Source: DAITQM01 sp036832975 (GTDB lineage: Bacteria > Pseudomonadota > Gammaproteobacteria > Xanthomonadales > Wenzhouxiangellaceae). From it: a stretch of DNA of 64,000 nt. The stretch lies in contig DAITQM010000015.1 of assembly GCA_036832975.1 (NCBI GenBank), positions 7,814-71,813 of the forward strand, read 5' to 3'. Below the pieces are notes generated by a model. That model worked only from the letters and a program-made list of their open reading frames with translations, was not told the DNA's origin and searched no databases. How positions within the stretch are numbered: position 1 is the first letter of the stretch; every line of letters starts with the position of its first letter. A program made the position numbers and the translations under genes. Positions 33,844 through 41,229 of the stretch are shown one piece after another.

Positions 33844-34167
33844 TCAGGATTCGGCGGCCGCTTCGGGCTTGTATAGGCCCTTGGCAGTCAATTCCTCTTT
33901 TTTGCGCTCCTGGATATAGGCCAGGTTGCGGCGGAAGATTTCACTGACCCGATCGACGCCGGAAGATTGCAGAAACCCTTCGTTGCCGGCAGCGATGTAA
34001 GTCGAATAAATGCCGGAGGCGCTCATCAGCGCCGCCGAGACGAGTTGCCGCTCCAGACCGTCGCCGACCATCTGGTTGGCCAGATCGATGAAACGCTGCG
34101 TCGCCAGGTTGTGGGCCTCTATTTTGGTCGCCGCGTCATCCGGCTTTTGAGGGTTGTTCATCGTCAC
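33844..34167 (-). CDS. DUF3144 family protein
   Basis: 107 residues, soluble and helical. Centre: RFIDLANQMVGDGLERQLVS and AALMSASGIYSTYIAAG match the small conserved DUF3144 family of proteobacteria, whose function is unknown. The C-terminus is charged (YIQERKKEELTAKGLYKPEA). ATG at 34167 (another at 34161). A palindromic element lies 30 bp upstream of its start. Confidence 0.7.
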   Translation of the reverse strand: MTMNNPQKPDDAATKIEAHNLATQRFIDLANQMVGDGLERQLVSAALMSASGIYSTYIAAGNEGFLQSSGVDRVSEIFRRNLAYIQERKKEELTAKGLYKPEAAAES

Positions 34168-34197
34168 TCATTTCAGTTCTACGAAAAGGAAGCTTAA

Positions 34198-34363
34198 CCC
34201 AATTGTTGCATAGATTCCCGGAATTCTCGGTCAAGCTGGCGAGTGCAGCTTGTCCGATTCCCCGACAAATGCGTCAGGAACGCAATTTGAACCGCGCAGC
34301 GGGCCCGAAGGGCGAGGGCAGGATTGCCCGAGTAAATCGAGCAAAATTTATGCAACTATTGGG
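34198..34363. repeat. 166-bp palindromic element, third family
   Basis: Termini CCCAATTGTTGCATA and, inverted, CCCAATAGTTGCATA (14 of 15 match). Flanked by TTAA on both sides (34194-34197, 34364-34367). Inside are smaller hairpins such as CAAGCT/AGCTTG, TGCGT/ACGCA and GCCC/GGGC. Different ends from the 151-bp family, so a separate lineage. The rest of the 243-bp gap has no gene. Confidence 0.75.
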
Positions 34364-34410
34364 TTAACCTCGATGACCCGGGGCGGCAAGGGAGAACAGG
34401 CTGCCGGCGT

Positions 34411-36849
34411 TCAAGACGCCGGTCGCCGGTCGCCGAGTGTGGTCTCGAACAGCTTCAGAATCCGCCGGTATTCGTCGAGCCAGCTCGCGGCGTGGATAAA
34501 GCCGTGCGGGTCAAGCGGGTAGGAGGCCAGTTCCCAGTTTTCTTTTTCCAACTCGATCAGCCGTTGCGCCAGACGCACCGAATCCTGGTAAAACACGTTG
34601 TCGTCGAGCATGCCGTGGGCGATCAGCAGATGGCCTTGGAGTCCCGCGGCGTATTCGATGGGCGAACTGCTGCGATAGGCCTGCGGATCGCGTTCTGGCG
34701 TATTGAGTATCCGCGAGGTATAGCCGTGGTTGTAATGCGCCCAGTCGGTGACCGGCCGGAGTGCGGCGCCGGCCTTGAACGTTTCCGGGGCGCGGAACAG
34801 CGCCATCAGCGTCATGAAGCCGCCGTAGGAGCCGCCGTAGACCCCGATCCGCCCGGCGTCGGCGCCCTGCACATCGAGCAGCCACTGGACGCCGTCGAGT
34901 AGATCTTCAAGTTCGGGGTGCCCCATGCGGCGGTAGATCGCACCGCGCCAGTTGCGGCCGTACCCTTTGCTGGCGCGGTAATCCATATCGAGCACGTGAT
35001 AGCCGCGGGCGGTCAGCAGATTGTGGAACATCTGCTCGCGGAAATAATATGGAAAGCGGTGGTGGGTGTTTTGCGTGTAACCGGCGCCGTGGACGAACAA
35101 CACCGCCGGGCGCGGCCCCGGGCCCGTGCGCGCCGGATAGAACTTGGACCAGATCGGCTGCGGCGCGCCGTGGGTCGAAGGTACGGCGACGTATTCCGGC
35201 GCCTGCCAGTCGATGGCGCGGTACTGCGCCGTACGGGTATCGGTCAGCGCTTGCACCTCGCCGCCCGCGGCCGGTAACAGGGCGAGTTGCATCGGCAGAT
35301 AACTCGACGAATAACGGATCAACAGTTGCCTGCCGGCGGCGTTGAGCACGAAATCCTCGACCCCTTTGAGTTCGGTCAGGCGGCGCAGCGTATCGTCTTC
35401 GAGATCGAGGCGGTAGAGGTCGTATTCGGTGGGCTGGGCGCGGTTGCTGAGCAGGTAAAAAACGTCGCTGCCCGGCGCCCGCTCGGGGGCCATCACCTCG
35501 AAGTCGCCTTCGGTCCTCTGCCGCGCCCGGCCGCGTTCGGCATCGACGGTGTAGAAATGGCTGTAACCGCTTTCCTCGGACAAAAACCACAAGGTGCGAT
35601 CGTCGTTCAGCCAGCCGAAATCGTTGAAATCCCAGTTGATCCAGGCGTCGTCGTGCAGCCGGTGGCGCGCCTTGAGTTTTGCGTCGCCGGGAGCGGCGAC
35701 CGCCAGCCAGCGGTCCTTGTTGTCGATGGATTGCATTTCGACGGCAAGATAAGTCCCCGCCCGGTTCCATTCGAGATCCATGACGATCAGGCCGCGCGGT
35801 TCGTCTCGTTCAGCCGGTTTGTTCGCCGTCTTTCGAGCTGTGCTTTGCGCCGTCGTTTGCTGCTCGAGAAACGCCAGGGGGTTGGCGGCGATGCCGGGCA
35901 GGTCCGCAACGTCCAATTCATGTTTGACGCGCTTTTCGAGATCGAGCAGCCAGAGCCGTTGCGGCGCCGGTGCCTGGCGTCCGACCCGGGTGCGGACGTC
36001 CTCGATTTCGACGTAACCCGACACCGTGACGTAGTTCGGCATCTTGCCGCTGGGTCCCCGGTCGGCGCCGGCTTTTTGGACGACCAGAGCTAACCAGCGG
36101 CCGTCGGGCGACAGGTTGCTCGCCCGGCCCAAACCCGCGGCGTCGTCGCCGGGGCCGCCGGCCGGCAGCCATTCGCCGCCGAGGTACCACGGGGTCGCCG
36201 GCCGGCCCGGGTCGGCGGCGGCGGTTGCGGCCTGCGCGGCAGCCGCGCTCTTAGCGTCTTTCTCTTTCTCGGCCAGCGTCGTGAACAGCCGCAACTGGGT
36301 TTTTGCCAGCTCGTCCTCAGGTGCGGCCAGGGGGTCTTCTTTGAATTGCAGATTTGTCAATTGCCGGGCGTAACCGGCATCCAGATCGTAGGACCACCAT
36401 TGGCCGCCGTTGAAATAGTGCACGGCGCGGCCGGTGGCATCGAAAGCCGCGGCCGATTCGGTGCCGGCGCTGCCGGTCAGGCGCCGCAGGCGGCCGGTCG
36501 CGAGGTCGCGGAGCAGCACATCGCCGTCGCGTTCGAATACCGCGGCGGTGTGCGTCGCATTGAAAACCGGTTGCGGTCCGTCGATGGTCGCCAGCGCCGC
36601 GGGATCGAGCACTTCGTCGGTGCCGTCGGACAAGGCGATCTGGTGCGTGTCGCGCAGGGTCTCGCCGGTTCGCTTGACACGGTAATACACCGCCGCACCG
36701 TCGAGCGCCCACCAGGCGCTTTCGACCGGCGGGCCGATCCAGTCCGGGTCGGCCATCATCGTTGTCAGATCGGGCACCTCGGCCGCCGCCAGCGAAACGC
36801 TGAACAATATCGGCAGCCAGGCCATGTGGGGGCGGGGCACGAGGGTCAT
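34411..36849 (-). CDS. S9-family peptidase (dipeptidyl-peptidase/acylaminoacyl-peptidase type)
   Basis: About 812 residues. Signal peptide MAWLPILFSVSLAAAEVP, then a beta-propeller of ~500 residues, then the alpha/beta-hydrolase domain. Catalytic triad: serine in YGGSYGGFMTLM, aspartate in GMLDDNVFYQD and histidine in YPLDPHGFIHAA. Such periplasmic enzymes remove dipeptides or acyl-amino acids from peptides. The ATG at 36849 has GGAG seven bases upstream; an inner ATG (36825) starts the signal peptide more tightly. Confidence 0.93.
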   Translation of the reverse strand: MTLVPRPHMAWLPILFSVSLAAAEVPDLTTMMADPDWIGPPVESAWWALDGAAVYYRVKRTGETLRDTHQIALSDGTDEVLDPAALATIDGPQPVFNATHTAAVFERDGDVLLRDLATGRLRRLTGSAGTESAAAFDATGRAVHYFNGGQWWSYDLDAGYARQLTNLQFKEDPLAAPEDELAKTQLRLFTTLAEKEKDAKSAAAAQAATAAADPGRPATPWYLGGEWLPAGGPGDDAAGLGRASNLSPDGRWLALVVQKAGADRGPSGKMPNYVTVSGYVEIEDVRTRVGRQAPAPQRLWLLDLEKRVKHELDVADLPGIAANPLAFLEQQTTAQSTARKTANKPAERDEPRGLIVMDLEWNRAGTYLAVEMQSIDNKDRWLAVAAPGDAKLKARHRLHDDAWINWDFNDFGWLNDDRTLWFLSEESGYSHFYTVDAERGRARQRTEGDFEVMAPERAPGSDVFYLLSNRAQPTEYDLYRLDLEDDTLRRLTELKGVEDFVLNAAGRQLLIRYSSSYLPMQLALLPAAGGEVQALTDTRTAQYRAIDWQAPEYVAVPSTHGAPQPIWSKFYPARTGPGPRPAVLFVHGAGYTQNTHHRFPYYFREQMFHNLLTARGYHVLDMDYRASKGYGRNWRGAIYRRMGHPELEDLLDGVQWLLDVQGADAGRIGVYGGSYGGFMTLMALFRAPETFKAGAALRPVTDWAHYNHGYTSRILNTPERDPQAYRSSSPIEYAAGLQGHLLIAHGMLDDNVFYQDSVRLAQRLIELEKENWELASYPLDPHGFIHAASWLDEYRRILKLFETTLGDRRPAS

Positions 36850-36907
36850 CGGGGAACTCCGGTCAGCAGGCAACGCGCCGTAGTGTACCGCGCGGCGTCT
36901 CACAACC

Positions 36908-36933
36908 CCAGGATGGCGTTTTTCAACAACCGG
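36908..36933 (-). repeat. Truncated end of a subfamily-2 hairpin-chain element
   Basis: Matches the last 26 bp of the 151-bp element (CCAGGATGGCG then TTTTTCAACAAC), ending CGG instead of CTG and followed by TTAG. The left arm of the hairpin and everything before it are missing. The stop codon of the minus-strand gene ending at 36934 lies in the adjacent TTAG. Confidence 0.75.
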
Positions 36934-37695
36934 TTAGAGTCGGTTCGAAGTCTTATCGATGGTATCGACTCGATGCGACGTCTCATCCGGCGGTGCCGCG
37001 AGCATCGCCCGGCGCGCTTCGCTTTGGGCTTTCATGCGGCGCAGCATTTCCGGCAAGTCGCGTTTGAGCGCGCGGCGCTCGCTGCGCCTCGGCACATACC
37101 AGCCGGCCTCGATGCTTGCCTGGTACACCAGCCGGGTCGCTGCCTCGTCGAGCGCGCAAAATGACCAGCGCGCTTCGAGGCGGCGCAGGTTCCCCTCGAC
37201 CAGTTCGACGTCGATGCGGTCGGGCAGATGGTACTGGGCGCGGAAAATGAAATCGGCGCCGGGCAACAGCCAGTAACGCTTGATTTTGTGGCGCGTAACG
37301 TCGAAGTCCGGGCCGTTGTCGAGCACCTTGCACAGGCGCAAGCCGGGCATGTAGCGGAACGCCTCGCCGCAATCGGTCAGCGTTTCGCGGACCAGTGTCC
37401 GCGGCGCGGCGATGTCGATCGCGGCACGCACTTCGAAGCCGCCGCCGTTGAGCGCGCGAATGGCATAGTCGGCGAGCCCGGCGGGTCGTGGTGAAGGTGG
37501 CGGGCGGCTTGGTTCATCGTTTTCGGCGCCGTTTTTGGGCTGGGCGGTGGGCGCTTCGTCTTCAGCCGGCGGTGCGGCTTTGGTCTGCGTTCCGCAGACG
37601 GGCGGCGGCGCGAAAATGGGTTCCGGATCCGCCGCACTGGTGGTGCAGGAGATGAGCCATACGAAGGGCAGGATGAGAAGCTGTCTCATCTTCAT
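36934..37695 (-). CDS. SRPBCC-domain exported (possibly lipo-)protein
   Basis: 253 residues. Signal peptide ends WLISC, a plausible lipobox, so the protein may be anchored in a membrane. A proline/acidic linker (~residues 25-75) is followed by a START/SRPBCC-like domain: AAIDIAAPRTLVRETLTDCG and FRYMPGLRLCKVLDNG, then EARWSFCALDEAATRLVYQA. Such domains bind hydrophobic ligands. A basic C-terminal helix completes it. No enzymatic residues can be assigned. ATG at 37695; a second one at 37689. Confidence 0.68.
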   Translation of the reverse strand: MKMRQLLILPFVWLISCTTSAADPEPIFAPPPVCGTQTKAAPPAEDEAPTAQPKNGAENDEPSRPPPSPRPAGLADYAIRALNGGGFEVRAAIDIAAPRTLVRETLTDCGEAFRYMPGLRLCKVLDNGPDFDVTRHKIKRYWLLPGADFIFRAQYHLPDRIDVELVEGNLRRLEARWSFCALDEAATRLVYQASIEAGWYVPRRSERRALKRDLPEMLRRMKAQSEARRAMLAAPPDETSHRVDTIDKTSNRL

Positions 37696-37786
37696 TTCGA
37701 AGACAGCGTCAAGCGGAAGTTCCTTACCGCCGGCCATGGGTCGAGCGCGGTTTCGGCCGCCGGTGTCCGGCGTCCGCTGGGCCCGA

Positions 37787-38287
37787 TCAGGCCCGCGCCG
37801 CCGCGCGACGCATCGGTCGGCGGGTTTTGGGTGAGCGGCATTTCCGGCACTCGCCGTACACTTCGATCACCTGCTTGCGCGGCGCGAAGTCTTCGCGTTT
37901 GGCGGCGTCGCGGACGCTGCCGGCGATATTGCCGGCCGGCACCTCGGTGACCTGAGCGCAGCGTTCGCAGATCAAAAACTGTCCGCTGTGGCCGATCGCG
38001 TGGCGGTCGTCGGGCTGGACACAACAGATGTAGGCGTTGAGGGATTCGAGGCGGTGGATGAAATGGTGGGCGAGCAGAAAATCGAGCGCCCGGTAGACCG
38101 TCGGTGGCGCCGATGACGACGTCCGGCGCCGGCCGAGCCGTTCGAGCAGGTCGTAAGCCTTGACCGGTCCGCCGGCGGCGGCAACCAGTTGCAGCACCTC
38201 GCGGCGGAGCGGAGTCAGCCGCAAGCCGCGCTCGGCGCAGCGCCGTTCGACGAGCGTGATGATCTGAGCGGATTTCACAACGGGCAT
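37787..38287 (-). CDS. Fur-family metalloregulator, probably Zur
   Basis: 166 residues. Winged-helix part: RLTPLRREVLQLVAAAGG and SSAPPTVYRALDFLL. The dimer part has HSGQFLICERCAQVTEVP and ends GECRKC, giving two CxxC pairs for a structural zinc. The HxxGHSGQF and ICERC arrangement is closer to Zur than to Fur, so zinc uptake control is likely but unproven. The ATG at 38287 (MPVVKSAQ) is used; an apparent upstream extension is only the translated hairpin-chain element. Confidence 0.85.
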   Translation of the reverse strand: MPVVKSAQIITLVERRCAERGLRLTPLRREVLQLVAAAGGPVKAYDLLERLGRRRTSSSAPPTVYRALDFLLAHHFIHRLESLNAYICCVQPDDRHAIGHSGQFLICERCAQVTEVPAGNIAGSVRDAAKREDFAPRKQVIEVYGECRKCRSPKTRRPMRRAAARA

Positions 38288-38299
38288 TTTACGCCCTAG

Positions 38300-38450
38300 C
38301 AGGCTGTTGAAAAACAGCCTGCTAATCCGGGCCACGGATGGTCCGGCGAAATCAGGCGCTCCTTAGCGGCTGATTTCGGGAGCGCAGCGAAAGTCGCGCC
38401 TTTCGCAAGCGACGTTGAAAAACGCCAGGATGGCGTTTTTCAACAACCTG
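38300..38450 (-). repeat. 151-bp hairpin-chain element, subfamily 2, copy 6
   Basis: Full-length copy with subfamily-2 stems; the second hairpin keeps pairing through a G-T wobble (GGTCCGG). Flanks CTAG and CCAG, an imperfect duplication. It lies between pckG and the fur-family gene and ends 12 bp upstream of the latter's ATG, so it is in that gene's leader. Confidence 0.85.
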
Positions 38451-38500
38451 CCAGGGCTGGGCGGTTGGGGGGAAAGCCGCGGTTGGGATTTCCGTTCGCT

Positions 38501-40261
38501 TCAGTGCGCCGGCAGCCCCTGGCGCAGTGTTGCCAGACGGTCGAGCAGTGCGTCCGGCACCCGCAGGCCGTATTGCGCCAGATGGCGGCCGATCGCGGCG
38601 AATTCTTCCTGCCAGGCCGCCGGGTCGATGTTGAGCAGTCGGTCGATGGTGCCGGCCGGCAGATCGAGACCGGCGGTCTGCAAGGCGCCGGCCGCCGGCA
38701 CGTGCCCGACCGGGGTGGATTGCGCTGCGGCGGACCCGCGGCAGCGGCCGATGATCCATTCCAGGACCCGGAGGTTCTCGCCAAAGCCGGGCCATAGAAA
38801 GCGGCCGTTGTCATCTTTGCGGAACCAGTTCACCTGATAGATTCCCGGCGGCCGGCTGAGACGCTCGCCGACAGCGAGCCAGTGCGCCCAGTAATCGCCG
38901 AAGTGGTAGCCGCAAAACGGTTGCATTGCCATCGGGTCGCGGCGCACCACACCGACCTCGCCGGTCGCCGCGGCGGTGGTTTCCGAGGCCATGCCGGCAC
39001 CGAGCAGCACGCCGTGCGTCCAATCGCCGGCTTCGAGCACGAGCGGCGCCAGCGCCGCGCGCCGGCCGCCGAACAGAATGGCACTGAGCGGCACGCCGCC
39101 CGGATCTTCGGCGCGGGAATCGTAACTGGGGCATTGCTTGATCGACACCGTAAAGCGGGAGTTGGGGTGGGCCGCCGGGCCGCTGCCGGGCGAGTACGGC
39201 CGGCCTTGCCAGTCGTATGCCGGCGCGCCTTCGTCCAGCCCTTCCCACCACGGCCGGCCGTCGGCGGTCAGCGCGGTATTGGTGAAGATCGTGTCATGGT
39301 GCAACATCGACACGGCGTTGGGATTAGTCCGGCTGCCGGTGCCGGGCGCGACACCGAAAAACCCGGCCTCGGGATTGATCGCCCACAGCCGTCCGTCGTC
39401 GCCGGGATGCAACCAGACGATGTCGTCGCCTAAGGTGTGGATTTTCCAACCGCGGTAGGCGGCCGGCGGGACCAGCATCGCCAGGTTGGTTTTGCCGCAG
39501 GCCGAGGGGAAGGCGCCGGCGATGTAGTGCACCTCGCCGTCCGGCGATTCGACGCCCATCAGCAGCATGTGCTCGGCGAGCCAGCCCTCGTCGCGTGCCT
39601 GCCAGCTCGCGATTCTGAGGGCGTGACATTTTTTGCCGAGCAAGGCATTGCCGCCGTAGCCCGAGCCGAAGCTCATGATTTCGCGGCTTTCGGGGAAATG
39701 GACGATAAACCGCCGTTTGGGGTCGAGCGTGCCGGTCGAATGGATGCCGCGGACGAATGCCGCGCCGGCTTCGATCCGCCGCCGGGCGGCGTCGCCCACC
39801 CGGGTCATCAGATACATGTTGGCCACAACGTAGGGGCTGTCGGTCAATTCGACACCGTAGCGCGCATACGGTGAGCCTTCCGGGCCCATGCAGTACGGGA
39901 CGACGTACAGTGTCCGGCGGCGCATGCAGCCGGCGAACAGGGCGGTCATCATGGCCCGCATCTCGCCGGGCTCGCGCCAGTAGTTGTTGGGCCCGGCGTC
40001 CTCGGCGCGGCGGGTGCAGATGAACGTCAGGTGTTCGACGCGGGCCACGTCATTGGGATCCGAGCGGTGCAGGAAACAACGCGGGTGGGTATCCGGATTC
40101 AGTGCGAGCAACGTGCCGGCCGCCGTCATTTCGGCGGTCAGGGCGGCGAATTCCTCAGCCGAGCCGTTGCACCAGTGGACGCGCTCGGGCTGCGTGTGCG
40201 ATGCCACCTCGTCGACCCAGCGGGCGAGCGTCGGAGTTCGATTCGTGCGTCGATCGTCCAC
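38501..40261 (-). CDS. pckG: Phosphoenolpyruvate carboxykinase (GTP)
   Basis: 586 residues, normal length. Converts oxaloacetate to phosphoenolpyruvate with GTP, the entry step of gluconeogenesis. Key segment: GAFPSACGKTNLAMLVPP (kinase P-loop with the reactive cysteine). Others are VHWCNGSAEEF at the N-terminus, GFFGVAPGTGSRTNPNAV and VNWFRKDDNGRFLWPGFGEN. The GTP form, not the ATP form (pckA), is identified by these motifs. The gene is followed on the same strand by an element and the fur-family gene. Confidence 0.97.
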   Translation of the reverse strand: MDDRRTNRTPTLARWVDEVASHTQPERVHWCNGSAEEFAALTAEMTAAGTLLALNPDTHPRCFLHRSDPNDVARVEHLTFICTRRAEDAGPNNYWREPGEMRAMMTALFAGCMRRRTLYVVPYCMGPEGSPYARYGVELTDSPYVVANMYLMTRVGDAARRRIEAGAAFVRGIHSTGTLDPKRRFIVHFPESREIMSFGSGYGGNALLGKKCHALRIASWQARDEGWLAEHMLLMGVESPDGEVHYIAGAFPSACGKTNLAMLVPPAAYRGWKIHTLGDDIVWLHPGDDGRLWAINPEAGFFGVAPGTGSRTNPNAVSMLHHDTIFTNTALTADGRPWWEGLDEGAPAYDWQGRPYSPGSGPAAHPNSRFTVSIKQCPSYDSRAEDPGGVPLSAILFGGRRAALAPLVLEAGDWTHGVLLGAGMASETTAAATGEVGVVRRDPMAMQPFCGYHFGDYWAHWLAVGERLSRPPGIYQVNWFRKDDNGRFLWPGFGENLRVLEWIIGRCRGSAAAQSTPVGHVPAAGALQTAGLDLPAGTIDRLLNIDPAAWQEEFAAIGRHLAQYGLRVPDALLDRLATLRQGLPAH

Positions 40262-40454
40262 AGTGTCATCCTCCGGGAGGCGGGCCGAAAAGAACGCATC
40301 ATAACCAAACCGCCGGCGGCGTTTTCACCTGTTGCCGATGACTGCTGCCGATGACGGTCCCGGTTCTGCTGGCTTGCGCCTGTCTGTCGTGCCGGCACAG
40401 GCGGGCGGGAATGGTGGGGGCTGGGGTGCGTTTGATTGATTGGGGTGAGCCGGG

Positions 40455-41159
40455 TTATTGGAGCGCGGCCAGCCAGCCGGGTCCGAGGTGGCGCATCTGG
40501 GCTTCGATCCAGGCCGCCCGGCGGCGATGGTAGGGGCTCGGGTCGGCCGGGTTGTAACGTCTCGGACTCGGCAGGACAGCGGCGAGCAGAGCGGCCTGGT
40601 GGCTCGTCAGATGCCGGGCGCTGGTTCCGAAATAGCGGTGGGCCGCAGCTTCGGCGCCGTATATCCCCGGGCCGAATTCGACGATATTGAGATAGATCTC
40701 GAGTATCCGCCGTTTGGGTAGCGCCGCTTCGAGGAGCACCGTCAACCCCGCTTCGAGGCTCTTGCGGAAATAGCCGCCACCCGGCCACAAAAACAGGTTC
40801 TTCGCGACCTGTTGGCTGATCGTCGAAGCGCCGCGCCGCCGCCGCTGGTCGGCGATGGCGTTGGAAATGGCGTCGATATCGAAGCCGTGGTGTTGAACGA
40901 AACGCTGGTCCTCGGCGGCGACGGCGGCCAAGCGGAGCGCTGGGGAGATGTCCGGCCAATCGACCCAGCGGTAATCCACCGGTTCGATCGGCGATTGCAG
41001 CATAAACGAGGTGACCGGCGGCGGCAGCCAGCGTAAGGCGACGATGACGAGCGCCGTGGCGAGCCAGGGCAGGGCCAGAATCCACACGAGCCGGCGCCGC
41101 CAGCGGAGGCGGCTCGAATGTGGCGGTCTTCGCCGCCGGCGGGAACGGGCTTGAAGCAT
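40455..41159 (-). CDS. mtgA: Monofunctional biosynthetic peptidoglycan transglycosylase
   Basis: 234 residues: a basic N-terminus, one membrane anchor (WILALPWLATALVIVALRWL) and a GT51 domain. The catalytic glutamate is in AAEDQRFVQHHGFD; further motifs are RRGASTISQQVAKNLFLW (with the GASTI-QQ block), KRRILEIYLNIVEFGPGIYG and TSHQAALLAAVLPSPRRYNP. It polymerises lipid II into glycan strands in the periplasm. The longer frame upstream is antisense to the peptidase gene at 41230 and is ignored. Confidence 0.94.
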   Translation of the reverse strand: MLQARSRRRRRPPHSSRLRWRRRLVWILALPWLATALVIVALRWLPPPVTSFMLQSPIEPVDYRWVDWPDISPALRLAAVAAEDQRFVQHHGFDIDAISNAIADQRRRRGASTISQQVAKNLFLWPGGGYFRKSLEAGLTVLLEAALPKRRILEIYLNIVEFGPGIYGAEAAAHRYFGTSARHLTSHQAALLAAVLPSPRRYNPADPSPYHRRRAAWIEAQMRHLGPGWLAALQ

Positions 41160-41229
41160 AGACTGTCGATCATGCGACGGGTGCAACATGATAGCCTGAC
41201 GCATTTGTGCCACCGACCAGGAATCCCTG

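Noticed and set aside
37787..38335. Longer fur-family protein starting inside the repeat (MARISRLFFNSLLG...)
   Set aside because: The extra residues are the translated hairpin-chain element; identical peptides appear in frame at other copies (e.g. near 9605 and 23265). The ATG at 38287 starts the normal Fur fold.
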